From Clostridiales bacterium (GTDB lineage Bacteria > Bacillota > Clostridia > Lachnospirales > Lachnospiraceae), in assembly GCA_020859985.1 (NCBI GenBank), contig JAJBVD010000030.1:122641-186640 (forward strand): a stretch of 64,000 nt of DNA, given 5' to 3'. Under the pieces are notes generated by a model. The model saw only the letters and a program-made list of their open reading frames with translations. It had not been told where the DNA came from and did not search any database. Shown one piece after another: positions 35,501 through 41,019 of this stretch; position 1 is the first letter of the stretch; every line of letters begins with the position of its first letter. The translations under genes and the position numbers were made by a program.

Positions 35501-37722
35501 TCCGGGCTTGATTTCGTGACATTCAGATCATATAGGCTTGCGGTATTATACGAATAATCAATATCCGCCGTGTAGGTATTGGAAGCCTTTGCCGAGTTGC
35601 TCATCGTCACGCTGTCCTCGCTGTCATCCAGCGTGCGCGTCACCGTATAGGTGATCACATATTTTTCTCCGGCTTCCAGACTCGCCAGAGTACCGCTGAC
35701 AGAAGGATTGCTGGAGGCTGTTCCTTCCACGATCGACAGTGTGTTTCCAAAGCCGGTCACTTCGCTGCCATTAGACGAATATTTCGTAACAGTCAGATCA
35801 GAATATTCTGCCTTATCATAGTGAGAGCCTGACAGCACATCCTCAAAGTCAAATGTCGTACCAGTTCCGTTATCTGTAGTCACTTCGATGGAATAGATAA
35901 AGGTCACTGTCCCGTTCTCTTTATCAATCACCGTGCTCGTACAGGACTTGTCGACCGTAACATCATAGTCTGAAAACAGAGATTTATCGATGACGACCTC
36001 AATCGTGTGATCATCGCTGAACACGATATCCATCTTGCCTTCTTCGCCAACCTGTTCCTCTGAGGTCTTCGCCCAAAACGAAATCGTACCCTTGATATCC
36101 GCAGGCGTACCGCTCACATAATCCTCGTCAAAGACAATCTGAATCAGACCGTCCACGCTGATCGTATACGTACCAACTACCGTATCACCGTCCATAACCG
36201 ATCCGCTGTAGGCCTTCTTTGCGGAAATATTGTCCGGAATCTGATATTCCACAATATTTGTTCCTGCTTCCTGCAGAACGGACGTGTTGATAGAGTAGCT
36301 TAAGGAAACCGAGATCAGGCTGGTTCCTTCTTCTACTTTTGCATCTGTGGCCGTCAGATAGTCTGTAAGATCGACCGCTGCGGCAGTAGTCTCCTGTGTT
36401 TCCGACTCGCTTTCCGTCGCTGTTTCAGTGTCGCTTTCTTCTTCGCTGACTAGAGCTGGCGCAGATGCTAATAATCTTGCAGACACACTTGTATGAAAGC
36501 TTTCTGTCTCTGTTTCTGCCTCCGTCTCGGATTCTGTTTCCGTCTCTATCTCGGATTCGGATTCTGTCTTGGTCTCAGTCTCCATCTCGGATTCTAATTC
36601 TGTCTCGGTCCCAGACTCCATCTCTCTTTCGCTCTCGGTCTCTGTTTCCGTCTCGCTTACACTCTCAGTTTCCGTCTCTGTCTCGGCCTCAGTCTCCGTC
36701 TCGCTTTCACTCTCGGTTTCCGTTTCGGTCTCGGGCTCGTCTTCCACTGCGTTCCAGTGAAGCCGGATCTTATTGAGCTCGCTCCAGGCCGCGTCCTCTT
36801 CTTCTTCGAGTTCTGTGCACCATGCAGCAATAAGTGTACCTAAAGTATCTTTTTCCACCGTACCCGCTTCTGCGGTCAGCACAAAGCTGATTGTCATCGT
36901 ACCAATGTCTGTACTATTACGATTGCTGGTAGCGTCACCACTTGTAGCCGTCACAGCAGCCGTCTCTGTTCCGCCATCGGTTTCCGATTCCACGGTACCC
37001 GTCACAGATGCCGCGGCTGCCCCACTTATATTGAGCACATTCGCATCGTCCGCATCATAATCAAAACTCAGACGGATGCTGCCATCACTGAGTACAGTTT
37101 TCTCTGTAGTAAGCAGGGTACCGTCGGTCAGTGTGAGCACGCAGGTATCTGTCGCGGCAGTCTCCGGCTCGGTCGCGCAGCTGTCAAGCAAAATGGAATA
37201 AGTGATTTCGTCCATGCAAAGTGCCAGCCGCACCGTTTCTTCTCCGGAGCCGCTGACCGTAAATGCCGCGCTGACTTGATATTCGTTTTCTGTATTTTCT
37301 GTATTAGAAGCCGCATCCGCCGAAAGGCTCGCGGTGACAGACATGGCAGAAGCTTCCGTCTCGGTCTCGGATTCACTCTCATTCGCAGACCCGATCTCCG
37401 CCTCTGTCTGGCCAGTGGATAATTCTGATTCATCAGAAGAAGATGTATTTGTAACCTCTTCGATACTTTCTATAGAAAGGATTGAACTGTCAGCGGAATC
37501 CGTGTCGCCGGTGGTGTCCGCACTGCCAGTATTATTTTCGCTGTCGGTATCTGTTATTTCCGTAATACCTGTCGTTTCAGTCTCCTGAATCACCACATCC
37601 TGAGATGCGTCTGCTGCAAAAGAAATATTGGTAGGCATAAGAAGCTGGCTTCCCATCAGGGAAACCACAAGAAGCATTGCTATGCACTTTTTTAGGAAAT
37701 TGTTCTTCCTCATCCGCCTCAC
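23536..37722 (-). CDS. Giant Cna-B repeat surface adhesin, MPSTG sorting signal
   Basis: A 4,728-residue secreted, wall-anchored protein. Residues 1-38 are a signal peptide (KKCIAMLLVVSLMGSQLLMP). A Ser/Thr/Glu-rich stalk and an (ET)n/(SE)n stretch (~325-410) follow. Residues ~430-1580 hold several adhesin/DUF11-like beta domains with T-W-T-I and L.AGE.Y.I.Y motifs. One SpaA domain (~1585) comes next, then about 15 Cna-B repeats (~1720-4670) with W.Y.W..LP...YYYVVE cores and E-box glutamates. Five extra beta modules are inserted inside particular Cna-B repeats, one with a CBM_X2-like partner and more T/E/S linkers (~4060-4280). It ends in TMPSTGSKYPLVFYGLG, a membrane helix and a Lys-rich tail. 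Start GTG has AAAGGA seven bases upstream; ATG at 37713 is the alternative. A tip or long-reach adhesin role is inferred. Confidence 0.93.
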   Translation of the reverse strand: MRRMRKNNFLKKCIAMLLVVSLMGSQLLMPTNISFAADASQDVVIQETETTGITEITDTDSENNTGSADTTGDTDSADSSILSIESIEEVTNTSSSDESELSTGQTEAEIGSANESESETETEASAMSVTASLSADAASNTENTENEYQVSAAFTVSGSGEETVRLALCMDEITYSILLDSCATEPETAATDTCVLTLTDGTLLTTEKTVLSDGSIRLSFDYDADDANVLNISGAAAASVTGTVESETDGGTETAAVTATSGDATSNRNSTDIGTMTISFVLTAEAGTVEKDTLGTLIAAWCTELEEEEDAAWSELNKIRLHWNAVEDEPETETETESESETETEAETETETESVSETETETESEREMESGTETELESEMETETKTESESEIETETESETEAETETESFHTSVSARLLASAPALVSEEESDTETATESESETQETTAAAVDLTDYLTATDAKVEEGTSLISVSLSYSINTSVLQEAGTNIVEYQIPDNISAKKAYSGSVMDGDTVVGTYTISVDGLIQIVFDEDYVSGTPADIKGTISFWAKTSEEQVGEEGKMDIVFSDDHTIEVVIDKSLFSDYDVTVDKSCTSTVIDKENGTVTFIYSIEVTTDNGTGTTFDFEDVLSGSHYDKAEYSDLTVTKYSSNGSEVTGFGNTLSIVEGTASSNPSVSGTLASLEAGEKYVITYTVTRTLDDSEDSVTMSNSAKASNTYTADIDYSYNTASLYDLNVTKSSPDSPVLDRENGTVTNTYTVTVSTTMGTKGDIDLTDAVSFWPTDLDYTTNFKVASITKYTTDDSGEVTETKLELTTLDVDANGQLVGTLPELEAGEYYVIEYTLILSDLPSGDLVTFTTMNQVIVSDDFSTKYTYDNDYTTWVGSDYVNWVSKSGTYNASSNTITWTIVLNEGGYGDLDGLTLRDVLEHNGISVGDLADVSFTLTETKGYVTYPYYSYNNGWSLSSFTLKNGTYYTAWDNYSLAIDTTNEFTITYTTTVDTDNVSAFFNTYTNTATIGEHSDSAEVTIPLNTLDKEFTGSSAYTGTDYDGGYVLSWTTSIDVPTDGLAKGSTFTDTISDSSSKQANSKNWFTKAMLEKVALTIGGDTVDSSTYTVVCTGTDASGNAFTDKALSALDATDKVSSFQITFTDGISYHDGAQLLISYTSYSSTTDLAYNTGTYTEDGNSVSDEAAGKGDDGTLVSKYNADGTTTLKTELANLQDENLDDDPYLLTYKLIVNENNSAGGTITITDTLPEGTTLYIGQWKYSSVNGDGTLNYSDTDAFLGGVYFYYQPYDTKNYVYPYSNTSETTGRNAYLSSGYVYGGTATSYTDSNDGSTLVKVEYDDTNNQLTITIPEEVYKTTINGAEANYTMVLYYAVQITDPDVTFANGYEQSFSNSVTATDTDNHSSSDTVTNTVVASNVSKTGEYKEGTDTVEYAVYINPQAVTLLEGQQSTLTVKDTFSNAFNYDKWAYYVTDIDLVPGSLNLYKYENEEWGLCNEDILSSALSVYNYQAYLTVEVPDGAYYKLTYSYKLTFADWAETLLKDPDNSFSVTNSVKVEGLGSLGNSDSTSSQIEEGGSSAEAKKNYANITLYKRDSSNTTIMLEGAEFTLERFDGVAWETIYNGDTDTFVTDSSGSVPLGDKLSDGSYLISYNYLYRLRETKAPEGYKILSDYMYFYVQDDSSSTIVAPEGWETDYADYMLTVENNSYVVVENEQKDEGKTEFAIRKVWQDANGNTIDTPTDESESEITSITVDLYKTVNGTKTLFQSGITLSSANGWSTLVSDLPIYDGAELIYYSVEETDVPDGWAVSYTNNGNPIAADTANAQITVTNISSTGTVPATVNKVWLKSDGTAYDSAPEDSVDVTLKRSYSTGGSANSNNSETEYVTVTVVVEDKNNTGTSKYTSTLTQVVKGTQVVISIDSPGFNHLEGLTSFTYTDSESSATVGASYSWGTDQRKDSADNDIWVSCEELKFYATKNITVTIGNQWCEYTTDSFSIINNSSVKLEDGSVTDSSFEETVTLSSANNWSYIWAALPQYSSYDTEYTYWIEETNVPSGYYVANATVNGGNQVSATTGSDGSISCIVKNQRLADIDTTVTVKKKWQYYDADTSTPTSISDNDPAMSLLSSVTLELYRSTTTPTQFESEQESDPELTIPTSSELVDTVTISAGEDWTYTWEYLDKYYENNTSNSQYYYYVVEAGTGELYTVSYAGNGADETATTESKAGVSGTTADPIIVTNTVNTTKVTVTKTWVDRNGEVMDSGYPDSVQVQLYRKADSAGEEDLAYGDPVTLGTNKSAVSNGGVQLDGYSTDGWTYIWTNLLQGEYYVVEVFTDEASEEALKEAFTTSYYVVKDGDDIANNPTVGLTNNGAVSDAADALTSADGGTLVIYNQEIPVELTVTKVWGEGVAEAEVDIQLYRSTTRPSKSIKTVTVYKENSSGTQTLLTAKQISGDTVTLEASIHNWSSPSTPTLTCESDGKAVVSDAEFTIDSNDTSLYIYTFTISNLTTDCVLVLHTNDSYSASSITVTGSNGVPSESEIADDTGLIGKCSDAEKVLTSEVDDAIVTLSSGKNWTYTWDNLPRTDEDGNIYYYYVKEVTTGNYQTSYSYSYNEDGSIAGVIVLNSESLTTSVTVQKKWTDVEGTTKNPTSWSITLQLYRKNADGEWEVYALAPTKTITSSSTDAKVEWTDLPAGEYYVEEISMSGTNISTSTYTATYSTVKYDSQVDGDDKSDPAEATTMGGASSSGASDIYITNTEGSTEISVTKRWSDGSSNHKTDTVTMKLYSSTTDPATAESESQAKQGTTVTVYYAGSGWNAFTATGVVMGTAADIKICYSSYQLSRMSSDVLTSVYLLDSNGNKIYPIETETSGDNAYLVFRNVDISSSQYFTYVVATEYTSTAPEEYYPNTTSSYHEITDVEGSDYEFSTLINPVDSTSETEIAYVDLSLSNSWTYAWTDLPLTNENGETLYYYVEETTVANCATTYAYTYNKDGSISKVTVTNRPTVGNTDIEVVKKWTDVNGKTLTDISNDWSVTVQLYAKSSTGTWEAYKDANNKIVTLTLSNDNQWTGSFLNLPNGDYCVKEISMDDDATTATLVPENYTVYYQVGSQTATEDAESISVDSDATITITNAETPTSIEVTKVWKDENGNTLSDSEISDDLSVQMTLYSSTTAPDVVESGDSGTEYTVTVVADGYGIGQDLGSGTTKTGAVTICVKLYGAATDLSAWYLTDSNGAVVGEFVSYDSSNYTLTFDVAGITANETLTLYRETNIYPGTGQTTVTEKEVAATNPVGEYVSVTSALPTEKGAECTPEGTVTLSSANNWTYSWDTLSTHDSDGNQLYYYVVEGDCAGYTTSYEQYFREDGSIETVRVTNAYNASATEIGVTKSWAMADESSLADYEVTVRLWKHVVDDASEGTYKEVQVSGGADENEYTIKDRVLTASENWSGKWSGLEKLTSTDEYYYVTEVLVTDATVASGEEDITDQFLVTYSNNELSFSGTATITNTKKADISVTKQWFASDGTTALSESELADTTVSVSLHHKYTTSLNGTTVTVDETLDTISLGASNANAEVTTGDYSGKYDSTGWTYTWTSLPAGTYYVVENDVAATKYMTTYQLKEDSATVGTTASEVTTTNGTIVITNTASGPETIAVTVNKNWVYSDDNTTVTDEALLPESVTFELYYSTVSPDTLKSAGKTFPDDADLTAYVPDGNTAAETEVVTADSNGDWFYTWKDLPKYAADGTTLIYYYVKETCIDGTEITTTPVYENNGSAGDTGSNAITVTNTVDTTSVTVEKKWTDAGGTELDSSITSGYTVTVQLYQWDEDGGTAKEGAWESYGNEITLSSSGTTDSTGTELNTDSWTYTWTHLPAGKYYVEETGTTAKGGFTVSYHGSGMAETDPDMTEASEAAVEVTASDTGNTGSNSGTITVTNQKESTEISVEKIWKDSDGTLDTDQSETVTMYLYRTTTPLTEAAALQITSSVSSATYTSGSMSSTAAITCSGELSDFKSVTVDGVTLTEGSDYTLTSGSTIITFEKAYLETLSAGEHDVTLKYNMLGTIATKLYVKKSAETESETATESETQTETQTEKVTEAATESEKQTEKVTEATTESETQTEEQTKTESETATMDITIKVDWVDANGDSCDAPTEGYEWVGIHPYEDPDDSNTIDWNTNEAGNLSGAENWTATYTLPASLTENGVTTYYKYRVQYNSQICIYASDGTATVIGTVADTTQFDISGDGDAEQTYTITAVIADSSGSQTESETTTESEKQTETNTESETEKEGSWTVTLEDYYGTTLAASSVTSSSITVLVAFDWDAYAYCGSNLLVECDDAEVQSVCLGQTSTFFSNANWSSSNNYVVFKLTGISKDCTLVVNPSSAYPTAKITSYIVSGILTLEEAESAYIETTSASAYTGTLSASLIAIPHTLTTSGESVTNQTETEEGLLLPGSGVTSADLYATVSLGIGYANNENYDSTGLSYTWSNLDKYDENGKLYYYYIVEETANGYTTTYSNDVTITTTTTTGTQQTETTTTIDKVTVTNIKDATPISVTVEKEWNGYTETETDALTVTATLVRVDKDSGDETEMLTVELGAEHAQETNYSTDGWSYTRSGLDASYNYYFKEVSVKDSSSGETVANYSTSYMATVTPTGVSGSSTGTASAAILSQDGTITITNTKTSSQGITMPSTGSKYPLVFYGLGLSFLVASTTWMLYAFKKKKKYKYAGKGGAKPDSS

Positions 37723-37774
37723 GCTGTATTCCTTTCGTCAAAAATGGCAATAAACCCGAACTTATTAGGAATTA

Positions 37775-37803
37775 ATTATACAGCGTGACTAATTTTGTCT
37801 CAA
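37775..37803 (-). promoter_or_regulatory. Sigma-A promoter of the giant adhesin gene
   Basis: On the minus strand TTGAGA (37798-37803) and TATAAT (37775-37780) are 17 bases apart, giving a leader of about 45 bases before the GTG start. Confidence 0.7.
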
Positions 37804-37808
37804 TGTCT

Positions 37809-37875
37809 ATTCCGTGAACGGTTTTGTTTCGTAGAGTTTCTTTTGTTTGCGGGATTTAAAATTCATTCACGGAAT
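37809..37875. promoter_or_regulatory. Spaced 10-bp inverted repeat upstream of the adhesin promoter
   Basis: ATTCCGTGAA (37809-37818) and TTCACGGAAT (37866-37875) are perfect inverted copies 47 bases apart. The near arm lies five bases upstream of the -35 of the adhesin promoter, in the AT-rich 413-base divergent region shared with the LytTR regulator. It is a candidate regulator-binding site. Confidence 0.45.
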
Positions 37876-38135
37876 TTTATTCCATCGTTTTTTGTTGTTT
37901 TTGTTCATCTTTAATGTTCTTTTCTTTTTATGTTTTGGTATTTTTGTATGATAAATTTCAGTTTAGTGTTGGTTTTTACGGATTTTCGTGCTATCATGTG
38001 ATATAAGTGACATTCAGCAGACATCTGTTTACTACAGGCAGAATCGACAACAAAAAATGCTGCACGAAATATTTCATGATATCGTACCTGTTTTGTCGCT
38101 TGAATCAGAAAGGAAATAAGGAAGAGGAGACTGCC

Positions 38136-38867
38136 ATGCCTGATATGGAGGGAAAGACGATTCGTCTTATGATCAATCGCAAGGAACGTGTGATCCCGAT
38201 TGACAACATTATATATGCGGAGGTCACGGACAAGCTGTGCACGATCATTCGCAAAGAAGCCGCACCTCTGCAGCTATTTCTGACAATTGCATCGTTGAAG
38301 GCTATGCTGCCCTCACACCAGTTTCTGCAAATCAGCCGCAGCTGTCTTGTCTCATTGAAATATTTTCAGAATCTGGACGATTCCTGCGTGATTCTGACGA
38401 ACGATATTCACCTGCCCTACAGCCGGAGGCAGAAGCCGCAGATTCTCACAGCAGTGCAGGAGCATCTGGCCGGACTGGCCGAGAAGCAGGACGCGATTGC
38501 CTGGAAACAGGATATTCAGGATGAGTTCCGTTGTTTCGACCGTTTTCCGTTCCCATTCTGTATTTTGGAAAACATTTTTGACTCTGTGGATAACTCGCAG
38601 ACCAGTGTATTTCGCTATGCGAACGAGGCGTTTGCCGCACTGCTGCGGAGACCGCTGCATCAGCTGATTGGAACCGCGTTTGCTTCGGCATTTCCACTGG
38701 CAGATAACAGATGGGAGGAAATGTTTACGCGCAGCGCCGTCTATGGAGAAAGTCAGGATATAATTTTGCCCAGCCAGAAGGCCGGGCGGATGCTTCGTGT
38801 GCTGTGTTACCAGCCGCATTTTGGGTTCTGCGGGTGCATGCTGCTGGAGCCCGGTAAGCAAGCTTAA
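38136..38867 (+). CDS. LytTR DNA-binding regulator with C-terminal PAS-like domain
   Basis: The 243-residue protein has a LytTR domain at its N-terminus (~1-110): VIPIDNIIYAEVTDKLCTII, then FLQISRSCLVSLKYFQNLDD and DIHLPYSRRQK. This is the family pattern of conserved strands and an N-S-R-x-(F/Y)-type core. A PAS-like sensor follows (~135-230: FPFCILENIFDS, FRYANEAFAALLRRPLHQLIG). This is the reverse of the usual order, since there is no REC domain and the LytTR leads. The ATG at 38136 has GAGGAG upstream; the frame is open further upstream without family resemblance. It diverges from the giant adhesin and is the natural candidate to control the pilus locus. The signal it senses is unknown. 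Confidence 0.8.
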   Translation: MPDMEGKTIRLMINRKERVIPIDNIIYAEVTDKLCTIIRKEAAPLQLFLTIASLKAMLPSHQFLQISRSCLVSLKYFQNLDDSCVILTNDIHLPYSRRQKPQILTAVQEHLAGLAEKQDAIAWKQDIQDEFRCFDRFPFPFCILENIFDSVDNSQTSVFRYANEAFAALLRRPLHQLIGTAFASAFPLADNRWEEMFTRSAVYGESQDIILPSQKAGRMLRVLCYQPHFGFCGCMLLEPGKQA

Positions 38868-38910
38868 TTTATATTTCACAAATTTTCTGTTGTTTGGCTA
38901 ATAGTTTTTG

Positions 38911-38939
38911 TGGACTTATATATGAATATGTGCTACTAT
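38911..38939 (+). promoter_or_regulatory. Promoter of small peptide gene, copy 1
   Basis: TGGACT (38911-38916), a 17-base spacer and TACTAT (38934-38939). The same -35 and spacing recur in copy 2 at 40725-40753. Confidence 0.55.
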
Positions 38940-38983
38940 ATGATTGCTGTCGACTCATTCCAGTAGGAAGGAGGTGATGTCAT

Positions 38984-39085
38984 ATGGTAGCTTTTGCTAT
39001 CGCCTTCCTCGTTTCTGTCGGAGCAAGTGTGGTTGGAAATTACATATACGACTGCATGAGCAAATGGCTGGGCAGAAATAATTAG
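38984..39085 (+). CDS. 33-residue hydrophobic peptide, putative type I toxin (copy 1)
   Basis: GGAGGTG seven bases upstream of the ATG gives a near-ideal ribosome binding site. The peptide reads MVAFAIAFLVSVGASVVG, then NYIYDCMSKWLGRNN. It is a single membrane-spanning stretch followed by a short charged tail, the architecture of type I toxins such as Fst, TxpA and Ldr, though I do not recognise a named family. Copy 2 at 40798 has the same length and 24 of 33 identical residues, with silent third-position changes, so the reading frame appears to be under selection. A hairpin terminator follows, and a consensus promoter faces the gene from 39207-39235. Holin-like or signalling peptides are alternatives. 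Confidence 0.7.
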   Translation: MVAFAIAFLVSVGASVVGNYIYDCMSKWLGRNN

Positions 39086-39126
39086 ATGGTAACAGCCTAA
39101 ACGGAACAGCTCACCGTAACGAGCGA

Positions 39127-39168
39127 GAACCCCTCAGAGGTGGCAGCCTCTGGGGGGTTCGCTTTTTT
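39127..39168 (+). terminator. Rho-independent terminator, peptide copy 1
   Basis: GAACCCCTCAGAGG and CCTCTGGGGGGTTC form a 14-bp stem around TGGCAG, followed by GC and six T on the plus strand. Confidence 0.85.
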
Positions 39169-39200
39169 GTGTCATATGGTGCTATCACTTTCCTCTAGCT
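39127..39200 (-). ncRNA. Putative antisense RNA to peptide gene, copy 1 (minimum extent)
   Basis: A promoter at 39207-39235 would start a minus-strand RNA near 39200. It would run through the shared hairpin toward the peptide gene and therefore overlap the 3' end of its mRNA. Its 5' end can fold through GTGC/GCAC. The far end cannot be set because no uridine run follows the hairpin on this strand. Confidence 0.45.
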
Positions 39201-39206
39201 GGCACT

Positions 39207-39235
39207 ATCATATGTCAGAAAAGAAGAAATGTCAA
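39207..39235 (-). promoter_or_regulatory. Convergent consensus promoter facing peptide gene, copy 1
   Basis: On the minus strand TTGACA (39230-39235), 17 bases and TATGAT (39207-39212): full -35 consensus and five of six at -10. It is conserved at 41020-41048 in copy 2 although the spacer sequences differ. Confidence 0.75.
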
Positions 39236-39275
39236 CAGTCATTTTGTTTTTTCTTCTAATTTTTTTACACTTCCC

Positions 39276-40679
39276 TCACACCACATATTTCCCATACCTT
39301 CCGGCGTCGCTCTTTTTGCAGCAGAGCTTCAGAAGTGCGCCGTCCGCCCCATACTCCAGCGAATGGACGACTGCGTGCTCTTCCAGGTAAGCGACTGCGC
39401 CGCCGTCTGTGTAGGGGATGAGCATCTCACAGTCCACGTAATCAGAGAACAGCTTTTCGCGGATGAGGTCGAGCAGCTCTTCCAGACCGATCTGTTTTTT
39501 GGCAGACAGGAAAATCCTGTCTCCGACGACTTTTGGAAGTTCTTTTTCTTCCATCACCAGATCGGCTTTGTTCATAATATAAATGCACGGGATCTTTTCC
39601 GCGCCCAGCTCGCGCAGGGTATCTTCCGTCACCCGCATCTGTTCGCGATGGTGCGGGTCAGAATAATCCACTACCAGCAAAAGCAGGTCTGCGCCGCAGG
39701 CTTCCGCCAGTGTGGAGCGAAACGCCTTGATCAGGGTGTGCGGCAGCCGATCGATGAAGCCGACGGTGTCGGAAAGTAAAAAGTCGCGGTTATCTCCCGG
39801 TGAGATGCGGCGCACGGTGGTATCGAGCGTAGCAAAGAGCATGTCCTTTTCGAGGACCTTTTTTTCCTCTATGCTTTTCCGTGCCTGACCGGAGCGGGTA
39901 TTTTTCGTGGAACCGGAGTCTGTCCTGTCCTTATCCGCAGCTACATCAGCAGAATTCCTGCCCGTCCCGGAAATATCCGCACCGGTATCCTCAGTATAAC
40001 AGAAATCCAGCATCGCATTTAATAAGGTAGATTTTCCTGCGTTGGTATAGCCAACCAGCGCCACAGAGGGTATCTCACTTTTCTCGCGCTGCTGTCTCTG
40101 GGTCGCGCGGTCTTTTTCGATGGCCTCCAGTTCATGGCGCAGCTCGCTGATGCGTTTTTCAATCTTCCGGCGGTCCAGCTCCAGCTTCTGTTCACCGGCG
40201 CCGCGGTTGGCAAGGCCTCCGCCCGCACCGGAACCGCCTCCTGCGCCGGCACCGCCGCCCTGTCTGGAAAGTGCCTCTCTCATGCCAACCAGACGCGGCA
40301 GCATATACTGGAGGTTCGCGCTCTCCACCTGCAGCTTCGCCTCTTTGGTACGTGCACGTTTTTCGAATATCTGCAGGATCAGATTGGTCCGGTCCATCAC
40401 GGGCAGATCCAGCTCTTTCTGGAGATTCCTCTGCTGGGACGGCTTTAAGGAGTTGTCCACAACGACGCAGTCCGCCTCCACCATCTCAGCCGTCAGCCGG
40501 ATCTCTTCGACCTTGCCTGAGCCGACATAAAGCGCCGCGTTCGTCCGCGGAAGCTTCTGTGTCACGATCGCGGCCGTCTCCATCCCGCAGGCCTCGGCCA
40601 GCCCTCTCAACTCTTCCATATGATAGTCAAAATTTAAGTCGCCGTCGAGTTCGACGCCGACTAATATTGCTTTTCTCAT
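39276..40679 (-). CDS. hflX: GTPase HflX
   Basis: HflX is a ribosome-associated GTPase that splits or rescues stalled 70S ribosomes. The 467 residues show the N-terminal HflX domain (TNAALYVGSGKVEEI, VVVDNSLKPSQQRNLQKEL, RTNLILQIFEKRARTKEAKL), the Gly-rich linker RQGGGAGAGGGSGAGG, a coiled coil, then the G domain with GYTNAGKSTLLNAM, FATLDTTVRRI, DTVGFIDRLPHTLI and NKAD. About 45 polar residues (DTGADISGTGRNSADVAADK and on) are inserted between the P-loop helix and switch I (after LDFCYTE), which is unusual. It is transcribed opposite to the two small peptide loci that flank it on both sides. Confidence 0.95.
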   Translation of the reverse strand: MRKAILVGVELDGDLNFDYHMEELRGLAEACGMETAAIVTQKLPRTNAALYVGSGKVEEIRLTAEMVEADCVVVDNSLKPSQQRNLQKELDLPVMDRTNLILQIFEKRARTKEAKLQVESANLQYMLPRLVGMREALSRQGGGAGAGGGSGAGGGLANRGAGEQKLELDRRKIEKRISELRHELEAIEKDRATQRQQREKSEIPSVALVGYTNAGKSTLLNAMLDFCYTEDTGADISGTGRNSADVAADKDRTDSGSTKNTRSGQARKSIEEKKVLEKDMLFATLDTTVRRISPGDNRDFLLSDTVGFIDRLPHTLIKAFRSTLAEACGADLLLLVVDYSDPHHREQMRVTEDTLRELGAEKIPCIYIMNKADLVMEEKELPKVVGDRIFLSAKKQIGLEELLDLIREKLFSDYVDCEMLIPYTDGGAVAYLEEHAVVHSLEYGADGALLKLCCKKSDAGRYGKYVV

Positions 40680-40724
40680 CTATTCTCTCCATTTACATTT
40701 TATGGTTTTTCTTAAATATTTATG

Positions 40725-40753
40725 TGGACTTATTTCAGTCTATGTGATATCCT
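40725..40753 (+). promoter_or_regulatory. Promoter of small peptide gene, copy 2
   Basis: TGGACT (40725-40730), a 17-base spacer and TATCCT (40748-40753), followed by the GTCGACTCATTCC leader also present in copy 1. Confidence 0.55.
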
Positions 40754-40797
40754 GTATTTGTCGTCGACTCATTCCTAAGGGAAGGAGGTGATGCCAT

Positions 40798-40899
40798 ATG
40801 GCGGGCTTTATCGCCGCATTTCTTGTTTCTGTCGGAGCAAGTGTGGTCGGGAACTACATATACGACCGCATGCGCAAATGGCTGGACAGTAACGGTTAG
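40798..40899 (+). CDS. 33-residue hydrophobic peptide, putative type I toxin (copy 2)
   Basis: The peptide reads MAGFIAAFLVSVGASVVG, then NYIYDRMRKWLDSNG, with GGAGGTG seven bases upstream of the ATG. A hydrophobic helix of about 20 residues is followed by a basic/polar tail. The block FLVSVGASVVGNYIYD is identical to copy 1 at the protein level while the DNA differs at silent positions. Gene order is the same as in copy 1: promoter, leader, peptide, conserved 3' untranslated stretch (TAAACGG..CAGCTCACCGTAACGAGC), hairpin terminator, opposing promoter. A minus-strand frame of 84 codons crosses this gene in copy 2 only and is taken as chance. Confidence 0.7.
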   Translation: MAGFIAAFLVSVGASVVGNYIYDRMRKWLDSNG

Positions 40900-40940
40900 A
40901 TGACAACAGCATAAACGGCACAGCTCACCGTAACGAGCAA

Positions 40941-40985
40941 GAACCCTCCAGAGGGATGCAGCCCTCCGGAGGGTTCGCTTTTTGG
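40941..40985 (+). terminator. Rho-independent terminator, peptide copy 2
   Basis: GAACCCTCC pairs with GGAGGGTTC, with inner GGG/CCC pairing around ATGCAG, followed by GC and five T. Confidence 0.85.
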
Positions 40986-41013
40986 CCATATGGAATCACC
41001 ACATTCCTTAGCT
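40941..41013 (-). ncRNA. Putative antisense RNA to peptide gene, copy 2 (minimum extent)
   Basis: The convergent promoter at 41020-41048 would give a minus-strand RNA starting near 41013 and running through the shared hairpin into the 3' part of the peptide message. Its first ~30 bases resemble the peptide's own ribosome-binding region (GTGGTGATTCCATATGG). The 3' end is not determined. Confidence 0.45.
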
Positions 41014-41019
41014 GTGGTT

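Noticed and set aside
40735..40989. 84-codon minus-strand frame across peptide copy 2
   Set aside because: In copy 1 the equivalent frame stops after 13 codons, so it is not conserved. The conserved features on this strand are the promoter and hairpin, which fit a non-coding RNA.
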